A program made the translations under genes and the position numbers. This document shows positions 17,461 to 25,850 of a DNA stretch of 64,000 nt, piece by piece (position 1 is the first letter of the stretch; every line of letters starts with the position of its first letter). The stretch spans positions 263,508-327,507 of the forward strand of contig NZ_BBXF01000007.1 of NCBI RefSeq assembly GCF_001570585.1, read 5' to 3'. The notes under the pieces were generated by a model. That model saw nothing but the letters and a program-made list of their open reading frames with translations, ran no database searches and was not told the origin of the DNA. This DNA is from Herbidospora daliensis (GTDB taxonomy: Bacteria; Actinomycetota; Actinomycetes; Streptosporangiales; Streptosporangiaceae).

Positions 17461-17602
17461 CGTGCCCCTACCTCCGGGCACCCAGTGTGACGGCTTGGCG
17501 GGTCTTTCGTGCCGTTAGGCTAGAAGGAGTGCCTGTAACGCCTTCCGCTAGGGCGGGTGAGGGGTGGCGCTAAATCCGAATCGAGATCCCTAGGAGATCG
17601 TC

Positions 17603-18241
17603 GTGTCCGAAGTCAAGATCGCTTCCGAGCTGCGTGACCAGTTCGGCAAGGGCGCCGCTCGCAAGATCCGCCGCGCCAACCAGGTGCCCGTCGTCCTCTA
17701 CGGGCACGGCACCGAGCCGCGTCACCTCACCATGCCCGGGCACGACCTGCTCCTCGCGCTCCGCACGCCCAACGTCCTCATCCGCATCGAGGGCGCGGTC
17801 AACGAGCTCGCTCTGCCCAAGGGCGTGCAGCGTGACCCGATCAAGGGCTTCCTGGAGCACGTCGACCTGATCCTGGTCCGCCGGGGCGAGAAGGTCACCG
17901 TCGAACTGCCGGTCACCACCACCGGTGACGTCGTCAACGGCGCCATCCTCGACCAGCAGCTCGTCGCCGTCTCGGTCGAGGCCGAGGCGACCAACATCCC
18001 GAGCGGCGTCGAGATCGACGTCGACGGCAAGGACGTCGGCTTCACCGTCAACGCCGGCGACCTCGACCTGCCGAAGGGCACCACCCTCGCGGTCGAGGGC
18101 GACACGCTGGTGCTGCACGTCATCGCCGCGCCGACCGTCGACCTGCCCGAGGAGGGCGAGGCCGAGGCTGCCGAGGCGCCCGCCGCCGAGGCCGGCGACG
18201 AGGCCGCCGAGGGCGAGCCGGCTGCCGCCGCCGCCGAATAA
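17603..18241 (+). CDS. rplY: 50S ribosomal protein L25 (CTC type)
   Basis: A 5S rRNA-binding ribosomal protein of 212 residues. The L25 domain (1-90) starts SEVKIASELRDQFGKGAARKIRR and holds VPVVLYGHG. A beta-rich CTC C-terminal domain follows (95-190), then an acidic Ala/Glu tail usual in actinobacteria. The GTG start has TAGGAGAT before it. A strong terminator separates it from pth. Confidence 0.95.
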   Translation: MSEVKIASELRDQFGKGAARKIRRANQVPVVLYGHGTEPRHLTMPGHDLLLALRTPNVLIRIEGAVNELALPKGVQRDPIKGFLEHVDLILVRRGEKVTVELPVTTTGDVVNGAILDQQLVAVSVEAEATNIPSGVEIDVDGKDVGFTVNAGDLDLPKGTTLAVEGDTLVLHVIAAPTVDLPEEGEAEAAEAPAAEAGDEAAEGEPAAAAAE

Positions 18242-18252
18242 GGCGTTTCTGT

Positions 18253-18290
18253 AAGGTCCCCCACAGGGAGATCCTGTGGGGGACCTTTCC
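18253..18290 (+). terminator. Terminator after rplY
   Basis: A perfect 15-bp stem (AAGGTCCCCCACAGG and complement), a 5-base loop and TTT. It starts 11 bases after the rplY stop and ends just before the pth ribosome site. Confidence 0.92.
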
Positions 18291-18307
18291 GTGTGAGGAG
18301 ACATGCA

Positions 18308-18898
18308 GTGGACCGCTGGCTGATCGCCGGGCTGGGCAATCCCGGGCCCGAGTACGCCGGGAACCGGCACAACGCGGGCTTCATGGTGGCCGACGAACTG
18401 GCCGCGCGGGCCGGTGGGCGGTTCAAGGCCCACCGGTCGCGCGCGGAGGTGCTCGAAGGGCGGCTGGCCGGGGTTCCCGTGGTGCTGGCGAAGCCCATGA
18501 CGTACATGAATCTCTCTGGCGGGCCCGTGAAGGCGCTGGCCGACTTCTACAAGACCGGGCTGAACCTCATCGTCGTCCACGACGAGCTCGACGTGCCCTA
18601 TGGCGCGCTGCGGGCCAAGAAGGGCGGTGGCGACAACGGGCACAACGGGCTGAAGTCGATCACCAAGGCGATGACGCCCGAATACCTGCGGCTGCGGTTC
18701 GGGATCGGGCGGCCGCCGGGGCGCATGGACACGGCCGTCTACGTGCTGAAGGACTTCGCGACCGCCGAGCGCAAGGACCTGCCGTTCCTGGTCGACCGGG
18801 CGGCCGACATGGTCGAGGCGCTGATGACCGACGGGCTCGAACCGACCCAGAACAAGTTCCACGCCGCCGACCTCAACCAGGTCAAGCCGCCTCGGTAG
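18308..18898 (+). CDS. pth: Peptidyl-tRNA hydrolase
   Basis: Releases tRNA from stalled peptidyl-tRNA. The 196-residue protein has the family start [20 protein letters not shown] with catalytic His, [13 protein letters not shown] and [11 protein letters not shown] with the catalytic Asp. The GTG at 18308 is chosen because GAGGAG precedes it by 7 bases. An ATG 15 bases upstream would add five non-family residues. Its last 17 bases overlap the convergent LysR gene. Confidence 0.95.
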   Translation: MDRWLIAGLGNPGPEYAGNRHNAGFMVADELAARAGGRFKAHRSRAEVLEGRLAGVPVVLAKPMTYMNLSGGPVKALADFYKTGLNLIVVHDELDVPYGALRAKKGGGDNGHNGLKSITKAMTPEYLRLRFGIGRPPGRMDTAVYVLKDFATAERKDLPFLVDRAADMVEALMTDGLEPTQNKFHAADLNQVKPPR

Positions 18899-19805
18899 CC
18901 CATCGGGGCGTCCACGTGCCGGCTTCCGGCCGCACCGTGCCCAGATGGCCGCGCAGGTCTTCGAGCGCGGCGTGCGGGTTGCCGTGCCGCCAGATCAGCG
19001 AGTGGGGGTAGACCGGGGTCGGCTCCTGTACGGCAACACGGCGCAACCCCTGCTCGGCAGGCCAGACCAGCCGGGTCAGCTCGCCCACGAAGGTGGCCAG
19101 CGACGGCGACCCGGCGATGGTGTCGAGCAGCGGGTCGGTGCCGAAATCGGGCCCGGTGACCTCGATGGTCAGCCCGAACGCGGCGGCGAGCGTGTCGTAG
19201 TAGGCGGCCCATTCGGTCCCGGCGACGATGCCCGGCATCCAGATCCGGTGCCCGGCCAGGTCGGCCGGGGTGACCGCCCCGGCGTCGGCCAGCGGGTGGC
19301 CGGGCCCGGTGAGCAGCTGGACGGGCTCGTCGAACACCCGGACGGCCCCGATGTCACCCGGCAGCCGCGACCGGTCGACGGCCCGGAACGACGCGTCGAT
19401 CGAGCGCGACGTGAGCGCCTCGACGGCCGCGCCGGCGTCGAAGAGGGTCACGACGTCGAGCTCCACCTCGGGACGCGCCCGATGGAAGCCGCCCAGCACC
19501 GACGCGGGCGCGAGCCGCCGGCCGATCACGTCGACCCGCAGCGCCCGCCGGCCCGGCCGCACGCTGGCGAGCGCCCGTTCCTCCACCGCGAGCAGGTCGC
19601 GCGCGTGGGGGAGGAACGCCTGCCCGTCGACGGTGAGCCGGGCGCCCCGCGCGGTCCGGGTGAACAGCCGCACCCCGAGCGTGCGCTCCAGCGCGGCGAT
19701 GCGCTTGGACACCGCCTGCTGGGTGATGGCCAGGTCGTCGGCGGCGTCCTGGAAACGGCCCGCGTCGACGACCGCCACGAAGCTGCGCACGACGTCCAGA
19801 TCCAC
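18882..19805 (-). CDS. LysR-family regulator
   Basis: A 307-residue regulator with an N-terminal winged helix-turn-helix (about 1-60), [20 protein letters not shown] then [15 protein letters not shown], and a C-terminal ligand-binding domain (about 85-290). The GTG start sits at the usual LysR N-terminus. The longer open frame upstream has no family likeness. It is divergent from an MFS transporter across 75 bases that hold an inverted repeat, so it most likely controls that transporter. The ligand is unknown. Confidence 0.87.
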   Translation of the reverse strand: MDLDVVRSFVAVVDAGRFQDAADDLAITQQAVSKRIAALERTLGVRLFTRTARGARLTVDGQAFLPHARDLLAVEERALASVRPGRRALRVDVIGRRLAPASVLGGFHRARPEVELDVVTLFDAGAAVEALTSRSIDASFRAVDRSRLPGDIGAVRVFDEPVQLLTGPGHPLADAGAVTPADLAGHRIWMPGIVAGTEWAAYYDTLAAAFGLTIEVTGPDFGTDPLLDTIAGSPSLATFVGELTRLVWPAEQGLRRVAVQEPTPVYPHSLIWRHGNPHAALEDLRGHLGTVRPEAGTWTPRWATEAA

Positions 19806-19816
19806 CTGGGTACGGT

Positions 19817-19831
19817 ACAACGCTCCGTTGT
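19817..19831. promoter_or_regulatory. Inverted repeat between LysR and MFS genes
   Basis: ACAACG-CTC-CGTTGT is a perfect 6+3+6 repeat, 12 bases upstream of the LysR start and 50 upstream of the MFS start. This is the position expected for a LysR recognition site. Confidence 0.5.
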
Positions 19832-19880
19832 GCGGCCCGGATCGATAGTTGTTTGAGCCGGTTCGCCCCGACCCGCTTCG

Positions 19881-21053
19881 ATGCTCACCGTGGATCGGCG
19901 ATTCGGGTGGGTGTGGGCGGCGTACGCGGTGAGCGCGTATGGCACGTGGCTGGGGTTCGGCGCGTTTCCGCTGATCGCGGTGCTGGTCTTGGACGTCGGC
20001 CCGGCGCAGGTGTCGGCGTTGTCGGCGGCCGGGCTGGCTGTCGGGGCGGTCGCGGCCGTGCCGCTCGGGCCGTGGGTGGAGTTCCGGGCCAAGCGGCAGG
20101 TCATGGTCGCGATGGACCTGATCCGGTTCGCGGCGCTGGTGAGCGTGCCCGTCGCGTATGGGCTGGGGTGGCTCAGCTTCGGCCAGCTCGTGGTCGTCTC
20201 GGTGGTCGCCGCCGCGGCGAAGATCGCCTTCAACGCGGCGGCGGGCGCGTACCTGAAGGGCCTGCTCTCCCCGCAGGAGCTGCTCGTCGCGAACGGTCGG
20301 CTGGAGTCGACGATGTGGTCGGCGAGCGTGGTCGGCCCGCCGCTCGGCGGGGCCGCGATCGGGCTGTTCGGCCCGGTGGTGACGGTGCTGGCCGACGCGG
20401 TCAGCTACTTGGTGTCGGCGCTCTGCGTGCGCGCGATCGGGGGTGGTGAACCGAGTCGGGAACGGCGGTCCCGGCCCGGCGGCCTGCTCGACGGGTGGCG
20501 CGAGATTTGGGCCCATCGGGCGCTGCGGCGACTGTTCTGCACCACGGTCCTGTTCAACGGCCTGCTGCTGGCGACCGAACCGCTGCTCGCGATCCTGCTG
20601 CTCGACCGGCTCGGCTTCACTCCCTGGCAGTACGGCCTGGTGTTCGCGCTCCCGTGCCTGGGCCTGGCCGGGGCGCGGCTGGCCCGCCCGCTGGCGGCCC
20701 GGTTCGGCCAGGGCAGGGTGCTGCGCGTCGCGGGGGTGCTGCGGACGTGCTGGCCGGTGTGGCTGGCGTTCGTCCAGCCGGGCGTGCCGGGGATCGTGCT
20801 GGTCATCGTCGTCCAGTCGGGCCTGGTGTTCTGCTGCGCGGTGTTCGCGCCGGTGCTGGCGACGTACCGGCTGGAGCGCATCGCCCCCGACCGGGTCGCC
20901 CGCACCCTGACCGCCTGGTCGGTCACCGGCAGCCTCGCCGTCGCCGCCCTGACCGCGATCTGGGGCCTGCTCGCCGCCGTCATCGGCCCCCGCGAGGCCA
21001 TCGTGGCAGCCGGGGTGCTGATCCTGTTCACCGGCTTGTCAGGGAGACCCTGA
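19881..21053 (+). CDS. MFS transporter
   Basis: A 390-residue membrane protein with about 10-12 hydrophobic segments. It starts with WVWAAYAVSAYGTWLGFGAFPLIAV and has a basic loop after segment 2 (EFRAKRQVMVAMD), as in MFS exporters of the EntS/drug-efflux type. The substrate cannot be read from sequence. The divergent LysR gene and the repeat between them suggest ligand-induced expression. The end of the gene overlaps the first operator copy of the following gene. Confidence 0.87.
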   Translation: MLTVDRRFGWVWAAYAVSAYGTWLGFGAFPLIAVLVLDVGPAQVSALSAAGLAVGAVAAVPLGPWVEFRAKRQVMVAMDLIRFAALVSVPVAYGLGWLSFGQLVVVSVVAAAAKIAFNAAAGAYLKGLLSPQELLVANGRLESTMWSASVVGPPLGGAAIGLFGPVVTVLADAVSYLVSALCVRAIGGGEPSRERRSRPGGLLDGWREIWAHRALRRLFCTTVLFNGLLLATEPLLAILLLDRLGFTPWQYGLVFALPCLGLAGARLARPLAARFGQGRVLRVAGVLRTCWPVWLAFVQPGVPGIVLVIVVQSGLVFCCAVFAPVLATYRLERIAPDRVARTLTAWSVTGSLAVAALTAIWGLLAAVIGPREAIVAAGVLILFTGLSGRP

Positions 21054-21082
21054 CGTACTAATTTGTCAGGACATCCCTGACG
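21036..21082 (+). promoter_or_regulatory. Promoter with twin operators before the zinc-finger/HTH gene
   Basis: Two copies of TTGTCAGG-N4-CCCTGACG occur at 21036-21055 and 21063-21082, with centres 27 bases apart. Each copy contains the inverted repeat GTCAGG-N5-CCTGAC. A promoter TTGTCA (21036-21041)-N17-TAATTT (21059-21064) fits between them. Copy 1 then covers the -35 and copy 2 the start point, the usual layout for a repressor. An AAGGAG ribosome site follows. Confidence 0.75.
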
Positions 21083-21095
21083 AAGGAGTTCTTTC

Positions 21096-21467
21096 ATGGC
21101 GGTGGAAGCGCGCATCCGGTGTTCCTTCTGCGGCAAGCCCGACAGCGAGGTCGAACGCATCGTCGCCGGCCCCGGCGTCTACATCTGCGACCAGTGCGTC
21201 GGCCTGGCCGTCACGGTCATCGAACAGAGCGCCGCCCTGGCCGAAGAGGGCGAGGCGAAACCGAAGCTCCCGATGTGGAGCTCCCTCTCGGACGAGGAGA
21301 TGCTCAACCACATCCCCCGGGTCTCCGCCCACATCGACGCGACCGAGGCCGACCTGGTGGCCTGGGTCCGCGAACTCCGCCGCAGGGGCGTGACCTGGAC
21401 GAAGATCGGCGAATCGCTGGGCATCACCCGCCAGTCGGCCTGGGAACGCTTCTCGGGCGAGGAGTAA
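21096..21467 (+). CDS. ClpX-type C4 zinc-finger protein with C-terminal HTH
   Basis: A 123-residue protein. Residues 8-35 match the zinc-binding N-terminus of ClpX, CSFCGK and YICDQC, but no AAA+ domain follows. Residues 65-120 form a helix-turn-helix-like segment: LVAWVRELRRRGVTWTKIGESL then GITRQSAWERF. Such stand-alone proteins occur in actinobacteria without known function. The zinc finger may bind a partner or serve as a dimer module for the DNA-binding part. Autoregulation through the twin operators just upstream is a reasonable guess. Confidence 0.82.
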   Translation: MAVEARIRCSFCGKPDSEVERIVAGPGVYICDQCVGLAVTVIEQSAALAEEGEAKPKLPMWSSLSDEEMLNHIPRVSAHIDATEADLVAWVRELRRRGVTWTKIGESLGITRQSAWERFSGEE

Positions 21468-21472
21468 AGCGT

Positions 21473-21524
21473 CCCTTCCATTAAGTCAGGTCTCATTGAC
21501 GAGATGGAAGGGAAACCTTACATT
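21473..21524 (+). promoter_or_regulatory. Long inverted repeat overlapping a leaderless promoter
   Basis: CCCTTCCAT (21473-21481) pairs with ATGGAAGGG (21504-21512). GTCA (21485-21488) pairs with TGAC (21497-21500), with equal 3-base gaps on both sides. A promoter TTGACG (21496-21501)-N17-TACATT (21519-21524) overlaps the right half. Its start point would be about the ATG at 21531. The inner part, AGTCAGG-N6-TGACGA, resembles the twin operators 400 bases upstream. Confidence 0.65.
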
Positions 21525-21530
21525 GATCGC

Positions 21531-21938
21531 ATGGCAGAGCAGATGCGGCACGACCAGGTCACGCGCGCGGCGCGGCGCGCCGTCCTCATCGACGGCATCC
21601 CCGTCGCGGCGCTGGGCGTGGTCGCCCTGACCCTCGGCAGCACCCCCGACCAGACCGCCACCCAGCAGACCTGGTGGATCGCGATCACCACCGTCTTCAC
21701 CCTCGCGGTGGCCTGGGTCCTCGTGCGCGCGTTCCGGCGCGCCGACGAATACGTGCGCCGGATCCAGCTGGAGAGCATGGCCGTCGGCTTCGCCGCGGTC
21801 CTCGTGGGCCTGCAGGTGGCGACGCTCCTGGACGCCGCCGGCGTCATCGAACTCCACCAGGTGGCCCAGCTGATCATCCTGGGCGGTGTGTGGGTCTGGC
21901 TCCTGGTCGCCGACCTGCGCACCCGCTTCCACCGCTGA
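21531..21938 (+). CDS. Small membrane protein paired with XRE regulator
   Basis: A 135-residue protein with four hydrophobic segments (about 18-36, 48-66, 80-98, 105-125) and short basic loops (RAFRRADEYVRR). I recognise no named family. ATG 21531 is preferred over ATG 21504 because a good promoter places transcription start at 21531 and the earlier ATG lies inside the inverted repeat. Eight bases separate it from the small XRE regulator, an operon layout common in actinobacteria where the regulator controls the pair. Confidence 0.72.
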   Translation: MAEQMRHDQVTRAARRAVLIDGIPVAALGVVALTLGSTPDQTATQQTWWIAITTVFTLAVAWVLVRAFRRADEYVRRIQLESMAVGFAAVLVGLQVATLLDAAGVIELHQVAQLIILGGVWVWLLVADLRTRFHR

Positions 21939-21946
21939 CGGCGATC

Positions 21947-22156
21947 GTGAAGAACCGACTCCGCGAACTGCGCGCGGCCCGCCGCTGGAGCCAGGCCGAC
22001 CTGGCCGACCGCTGCCAGGTCTCCCGCCAGGCCATCAACGCCATCGAAACCGAACGCTACGACCCCAGCCTCCCCCTGGCCTTCACCCTGGCCGAGGTCT
22101 TCGGCCTCACCATCGAAGAGATCTTCCACCCGGCCCGCACAGAACCCCCCGCGTGA
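21947..22156 (+). CDS. Small XRE-family HTH regulator
   Basis: A 69-residue protein that is essentially one Cro/CI-type helix-turn-helix: KNRLRELRAARRWSQADLA, then VSRQAINAIETERYDPSL and LAEVFGLTIEEIFHP. GTG start, 8 bases after the membrane gene. Likely a repressor of its own operon, with the 21473-21512 repeat as candidate site. Confidence 0.85.
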   Translation: MKNRLRELRAARRWSQADLADRCQVSRQAINAIETERYDPSLPLAFTLAEVFGLTIEEIFHPARTEPPA

Positions 22157-22781
22157 CATGGCGCCAGGCGGCGAGATGCTTGCGCTGCGGCGGAGACGGC
22201 GGTTGTACGGCGGTGCAGATTGAGGGCGCTGAAGGTGGGCTGAGAAGGCCGCTTCCCGGGTACTCGGTAGCGGACCCGAAGAGACGAGCTGTCGCGTGTG
22301 TTCCCCGCGCATGCGACCGGTGCGCTCCCCGCCCCACCTTCATTCACATGGTTCGGCAGATCGAATGGGGGCGGGTGCTGTGTTCCGAGCTGGGGCGGTA
22401 CAGGTCTTCATCGCAGGGTGCCGCAGAGCAAGTCCCAGGGGTTTCGATAGGTATCGATGAACTCGACGATGAACTGGCTCTCGCCGGATTCGGGATCCTT
22501 GAAGTAGACGGAGACCATCACGTCGTGTTGGAACCCTGGGATTTTGGCCATGCTGTAGTGGTCGCGGATTCTCTGCGGGGGCAGGGTGGTCAGCAGCGTG
22601 ATTGGGGCCGGATGTCGCGTCGTGCCTGTGGTGGAACTCGCGCGTATACGGTGGGCGCGGGTAGCTGATCGCCTTTTGGCGGAAGGCGTCGAGACGTGCG
22701 TCGTCGCGCCAGACGGGGGTCATGATCAAGAGACGGCTGCCAGACACCCCCACCGTCGTTTCATGATGTTGAACCGTAGTG
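22157..22781 (-). other. Gene-poor stretch with a small gene remnant at 22408-22551
   Basis: No full gene seen. On the minus strand 22408-22551 encodes 47 residues with a protein-like composition (MAKIPGFQHDVMVSVYFKDP at the start, NPWDLLCGTLR at the end). The frame stays open further upstream without a start codon (THPAPITLLTTLP-like), so this may be the C-terminal remnant of a lost gene. I recognise no family. It lies between the XRE pair and the arsenic island and could mark the island border. Confidence 0.35.
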
Positions 22782-24038
22782 CTACTGATCAAGGTTGGCG
22801 ATGGCGACCGGCGGGGTCGCGCCTCCGGCGATCTTGCTGCGGCGCTCGATGAAGACGACGTTTCTCCATCGGTCGTGGTGACGTCCGATGCGTTCGCGGA
22901 TGCCGACACGGCGGAATCCGGCTTTCTCGTGTAGTCGCAGGCTGGCGATGTTCTCGGGGAAGACGCCGGACTGGATGGTCCAGATGCCGGCGGCCTCGGT
23001 CGAGTCGATGAGAGCGTTCAGGAGCAGAGTGCCGACGCCGCGTCCGTGATGGGCCGGGGAGACGTAGACGGAGTGTTCGACGACTCCGGCGTACACGCAC
23101 CGGTCGGAGACAGCCGAAGCGGCGACCCACCCGATCACCTCATCTGACGCGGTGTCGACGGCAACGTGCCGGTGGCCGGGGAGTTTGGCCGTAGTGAAGG
23201 TCTCCCACGCCGGAGCGGTGGTCTCGAAGCCGGCCTGCCCGCCGTCCAGGCCGGCTTGGTAGACGGCCAAGACCTGGGCGGCGTCGTCGTCGCGCATCGG
23301 GCGGACGGCGATCTCCGGTTTGGTTGCTTGGATGATCGCGCTGTGGAGCCCTTCGGCCGGCGGCGATGTCCGGGTGACGCGGATGTCGGTGAATCCAGTC
23401 GCGGTCAGGTGGGCGCGGTAGTCGGCTTCGGTGAGGGTCCCGATGGTGCAGCCGACCGACCGTTCGGCCTCCTGACGGCGAAACGGTTCCAGGTCGTCGT
23501 CGGCGATGATGTCGCTGACGCCGAACCGTCCGCCGGGCTTGAGGACGCGGTACGCCTCGGCCAGAGCGCGCGGCTTGTCGGCGGACAGGTTGATGACGCA
23601 GTTGGAGATCACGACGTCTACGGCACGGTCAGGGAGCGGCACGTCTTCGATGTGGCCGTGGAGGAACTCGGCGTTGGTCGCCTCGGCCTCGGCGGCGTTG
23701 GCGCGGGCGAGGGCGATCATTTCGGGGGTGCCGTCCAGGCCGTATGCCTTGCCGGTCGGGCCGACGCGGCGGGCGGAGAGCAGGACGTCCAGCCCTGCGC
23801 CGGAGCCGAGATCGAGAACGGTGTCTCCGGGCCGCAGGTCGGCGACCGCCACCGGGTTGCCGCATCCCAGGCTCGCCCCCAACGCTCCCTCGGGGATGTC
23901 GGTGTCGCAGGGGTAGGCGTTGGAGCCGAGGCAGTCGGCCGATGTGTCGGTGACGGGCTGTCCGGCCTGGGCGGTGAGGGCGAGTCCGGCGTAGCGCCGC
24001 AGGACCTCTGTTCGCCGGTCGTCGATGTCGTCGGCCAT
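22782..24038 (-). CDS. arsM: Arsenite methyltransferase fused to ArsN-like acetyltransferase
   Basis: A 418-residue two-domain protein. Residues 1-240 are ArsM: DLGSGAGLDVLLSA as SAM loop, with Cys36, Cys44, Cys59 (GCGNP), Cys147 (SNCVINLS) and Cys197 (GCTIGTL) as arsenite-binding candidates. It would methylate As(III) with SAM. Residues 243-405 are a GNAT domain of the phosphinothricin/ArsN1 type (IAVRPMRDDDA, YVSPAHHGRGVGT for CoA binding). ArsN1 acetylates arsinothricin, an arsenic-containing antibiotic. GAGGAG precedes the ATG. It is the last gene of the leftward ars operon. Confidence 0.9.
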   Translation of the reverse strand: MADDIDDRRTEVLRRYAGLALTAQAGQPVTDTSADCLGSNAYPCDTDIPEGALGASLGCGNPVAVADLRPGDTVLDLGSGAGLDVLLSARRVGPTGKAYGLDGTPEMIALARANAAEAEATNAEFLHGHIEDVPLPDRAVDVVISNCVINLSADKPRALAEAYRVLKPGGRFGVSDIIADDDLEPFRRQEAERSVGCTIGTLTEADYRAHLTATGFTDIRVTRTSPPAEGLHSAIIQATKPEIAVRPMRDDDAAQVLAVYQAGLDGGQAGFETTAPAWETFTTAKLPGHRHVAVDTASDEVIGWVAASAVSDRCVYAGVVEHSVYVSPAHHGRGVGTLLLNALIDSTEAAGIWTIQSGVFPENIASLRLHEKAGFRRVGIRERIGRHHDRWRNVVFIERRSKIAGGATPPVAIANLDQ

Positions 24039-24048
24039 CCCGGTCTCC

Positions 24049-24357
24049 TCAGGTGATGGGGCGTCCCATGACCACGTCGGCGGCGGTCGGGAAGTAGTCC
24101 ACGCACGCGTCGTTGATCCGGTAGAAGCGCGCGGTCCCGAGCTGCTCGACCAGCACGAACCGCACTTCGGCGAGGATCTTCAGGTGGTTCGAGACGGTCG
24201 ACTGGCTGACGTCGACGGCTTCGACGATCTCCTTGACCGCCATGGGCTGTCCGGCGCGGGCGAGCAGGGTGACGATCTGCACGCGGGTGGCGTCGGACAG
24301 GGCGCGGAAACAGGTGGCGTACTTCTCGGCGGTGTCGCGGTCGAGTGGTCCATTCAT
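24049..24357 (-). CDS. ArsR-family regulator (second copy)
   Basis: A 102-residue winged-helix repressor: FRALSDATRVQIVTLLA, then AVDVSQSTVSNHLKIL. It lacks the CVC arsenite site of the other ArsR here. Cysteines are at about positions 16 (YATCFRA) and 85 (NDACVDYF), so another metal-site geometry is possible. ATG 24357 is preferred; a TTG two codons upstream is the alternative. The start overlaps the region of the arsC stop, and arsM follows after 10 bases. Confidence 0.85.
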   Translation of the reverse strand: MNGPLDRDTAEKYATCFRALSDATRVQIVTLLARAGQPMAVKEIVEAVDVSQSTVSNHLKILAEVRFVLVEQLGTARFYRINDACVDYFPTAADVVMGRPIT

Positions 24358-24371
24358 CGTCAATCGACGAT
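24356..24371. promoter_or_regulatory. Palindrome at the arsC/arsR junction
   Basis: ATCGTC-AATC-GACGAT is a perfect 6+4+6 repeat overlapping the arsR start and the arsC stop. It could be an internal operator for arsR-arsM, though its position over the start codon leaves this open. Confidence 0.35.
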
Positions 24372-24776
24372 AGGCGATGAAAGCTCCTGGAGCAACGTCA
24401 GAACGCGGCGCTCGATCTCGTCGCGGATCGGCCGGACGGCGTCGATGCCCTGCCCCGCCGGGTCGGGGAGCTCCCAGTCCAGGTAGCGCTTGCCCGGGTA
24501 GAACGGGCAGGCGTCACCGCACCCCATCGTGATCACGACGTCGGACGCCTGAACCGCCTCGTCCGTCAACGGCTTGGGGAACGCCTTGGACAGGTCGAGC
24601 CCGATCTCGTCCATGACGGCGATCACGGCGGGGTTGATCGTGTCGGCGGGGGCGGACCCGGCGGAGCGGACGACCACGCTGCCCTTGCCGTGGTGGTCGA
24701 GCAGGGCGGCGGCCATCTGGGAGCGGCCGGCGTTGTGGACGCAGACGAACAGGACCTCGGGCACGGCGGCGGTCAT
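24360..24776 (-). CDS. arsC: Arsenate reductase, LMW phosphatase fold
   Basis: Reduces arsenate to arsenite. The 138-residue protein opens with the C-X5-R loop VCVHNAGRSQMAAALL. It also has GCGDACPFYPGKRYLDWELPDP-type sequence, with two further cysteines placed as in thioredoxin-coupled ArsC of the pI258 type. Mycothiol-coupled actinobacterial enzymes share the fold, so the electron donor is uncertain. Its start overlaps the aquaglyceroporin stop (ATGA). Confidence 0.92.
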   Translation of the reverse strand: MTAAVPEVLFVCVHNAGRSQMAAALLDHHGKGSVVVRSAGSAPADTINPAVIAVMDEIGLDLSKAFPKPLTDEAVQASDVVITMGCGDACPFYPGKRYLDWELPDPAGQGIDAVRPIRDEIERRVLTLLQELSSPIVD

Positions 24777-25486
24777 GCGAACTCCTTGGAGGCGGGAGCG
24801 GTGGAAGGCGCGGCTGCGGGGTGGAGGACCAGCGCCAGGGCTGCGCCGACGAACGCGCCGACGAGCTGGGCGGCGATGAAGGGCGCGACCGACGCGGGGG
24901 CGATTCCGGCGAAGGTGTCGCTGAGGGCGCGGCCGATGGTCACGGCGGGGTTGGCGAAGGAGGTGGAGGAGGTGAACCAGTAGGCCGACCCGATGTAGGC
25001 CCCGACCGCCGGGGCGGCCAGGTGGGCGCGGCCGGTGCGGGTCAGGCTGAGGATCAGGGCGACCAGGCCGGCGGTCGCGACGACCTCGGACAGCCACAGG
25101 GACGGCGCGCTTCGGACGGTGGCGGAGATCGTGACGGCGGGGAGGCCGAACATCAGGTTGGCCAGTACGGCCCCACTGATGGCGCCCGCGGTCTGGGCCA
25201 GCGCGTACACGCCAAGAGCGGTTCCCGTGAGGCCGGTCCGTTCCCGTCTGCCGAGCGCCCAGTCGACGAGGGAGACCAGCGGGTTGAGGTGAGCGCCGGA
25301 GACCGGCCCCATCATGAGGATGACGACCGCGAGCCCGGCGGCGGTCGCGGCGGCGTTCTCGGCCAGTTGCAGACCGACGTCGTTCGGGGACAGGCGGGCG
25401 GCGGCGATGCCGGACCCGATGACGACCGTGACGAGCAGGCCGGTTCCGACGAACTCCGCCGTGGCGCGTCGTGGCAGGGATGTCAC
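24773..25486 (-). CDS. MIP-family aquaglyceroporin, probably arsenite channel
   Basis: A 237-residue protein with six membrane segments. The two pore loops are SGAHLNPLV (NPL instead of NPA) and SFANPAVTIG (NPA). Members inside ars operons (AqpS type) let As(III) leave the cell along its gradient after ArsC makes it inside. No ArsB or Acr3 pump is present in this island, so this channel would be the only visible exit. The GTG start overlaps the arsR stop (GTGA) and its stop overlaps arsC. Confidence 0.9.
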   Translation of the reverse strand: MTSLPRRATAEFVGTGLLVTVVIGSGIAAARLSPNDVGLQLAENAAATAAGLAVVILMMGPVSGAHLNPLVSLVDWALGRRERTGLTGTALGVYALAQTAGAISGAVLANLMFGLPAVTISATVRSAPSLWLSEVVATAGLVALILSLTRTGRAHLAAPAVGAYIGSAYWFTSSTSFANPAVTIGRALSDTFAGIAPASVAPFIAAQLVGAFVGAALALVLHPAAAPSTAPASKEFA

Positions 25487-25848
25487 CGGACGCCGGTGTC
25501 TTCCTTGGACGTGGCGAACAGCGCGGACAGCCGGTCGAGCGCTTGCGGGATCACCCACGAGTAGACCCAGGTACCTCGCCGTTCGGAGCCGATCAGCCCG
25601 GCTTCCCGGAGGGTCTTCAGGTGGTGGGAGATCGTCGGCTGGGACAGGTCGAACTCGGGGAGCAGGTCGCAGACGCAGGTCTCCTCGTCGCGGGCGGCGA
25701 TGAGGGACAGCAGGCGCAGCCGGACGGGATCGGCGACGGCCTTGAGGATTCTCGCGAGCTCGGCCGCGTCGTCCTTGCTGATGGGTTCACGGGCCAGGGG
25801 GGCGCAGCATTCTTCCGCAATGACCGGCAACGGGGTCTGCTTCGACAT
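25483..25848 (-). CDS. arsR: ArsR arsenic-sensing repressor
   Basis: A 121-residue winged-helix repressor heading the operon: AVADPVRLRLLSLIAA, TCVCDLLPEFDLSQPTISHH. Cys14-Cys15 near the N-terminus with Cys58/Cys60 match the arsenite site of Corynebacterium glutamicum ArsR (two adjacent N-terminal Cys plus one near the recognition helix). A perfect palindrome lies 2 bases before the ATG, so autoregulation is expected. Confidence 0.93.
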   Translation of the reverse strand: MSKQTPLPVIAEECCAPLAREPISKDDAAELARILKAVADPVRLRLLSLIAARDEETCVCDLLPEFDLSQPTISHHLKTLREAGLIGSERRGTWVYSWVIPQALDRLSALFATSKEDTGVR

Positions 25849-25850
25849 AG

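Noticed and set aside
22586-22852. Plus-strand 88-codon frame
   Set aside because: No ribosome site, Arg-rich shadow composition and overlap with the end of the ArsM fusion gene.
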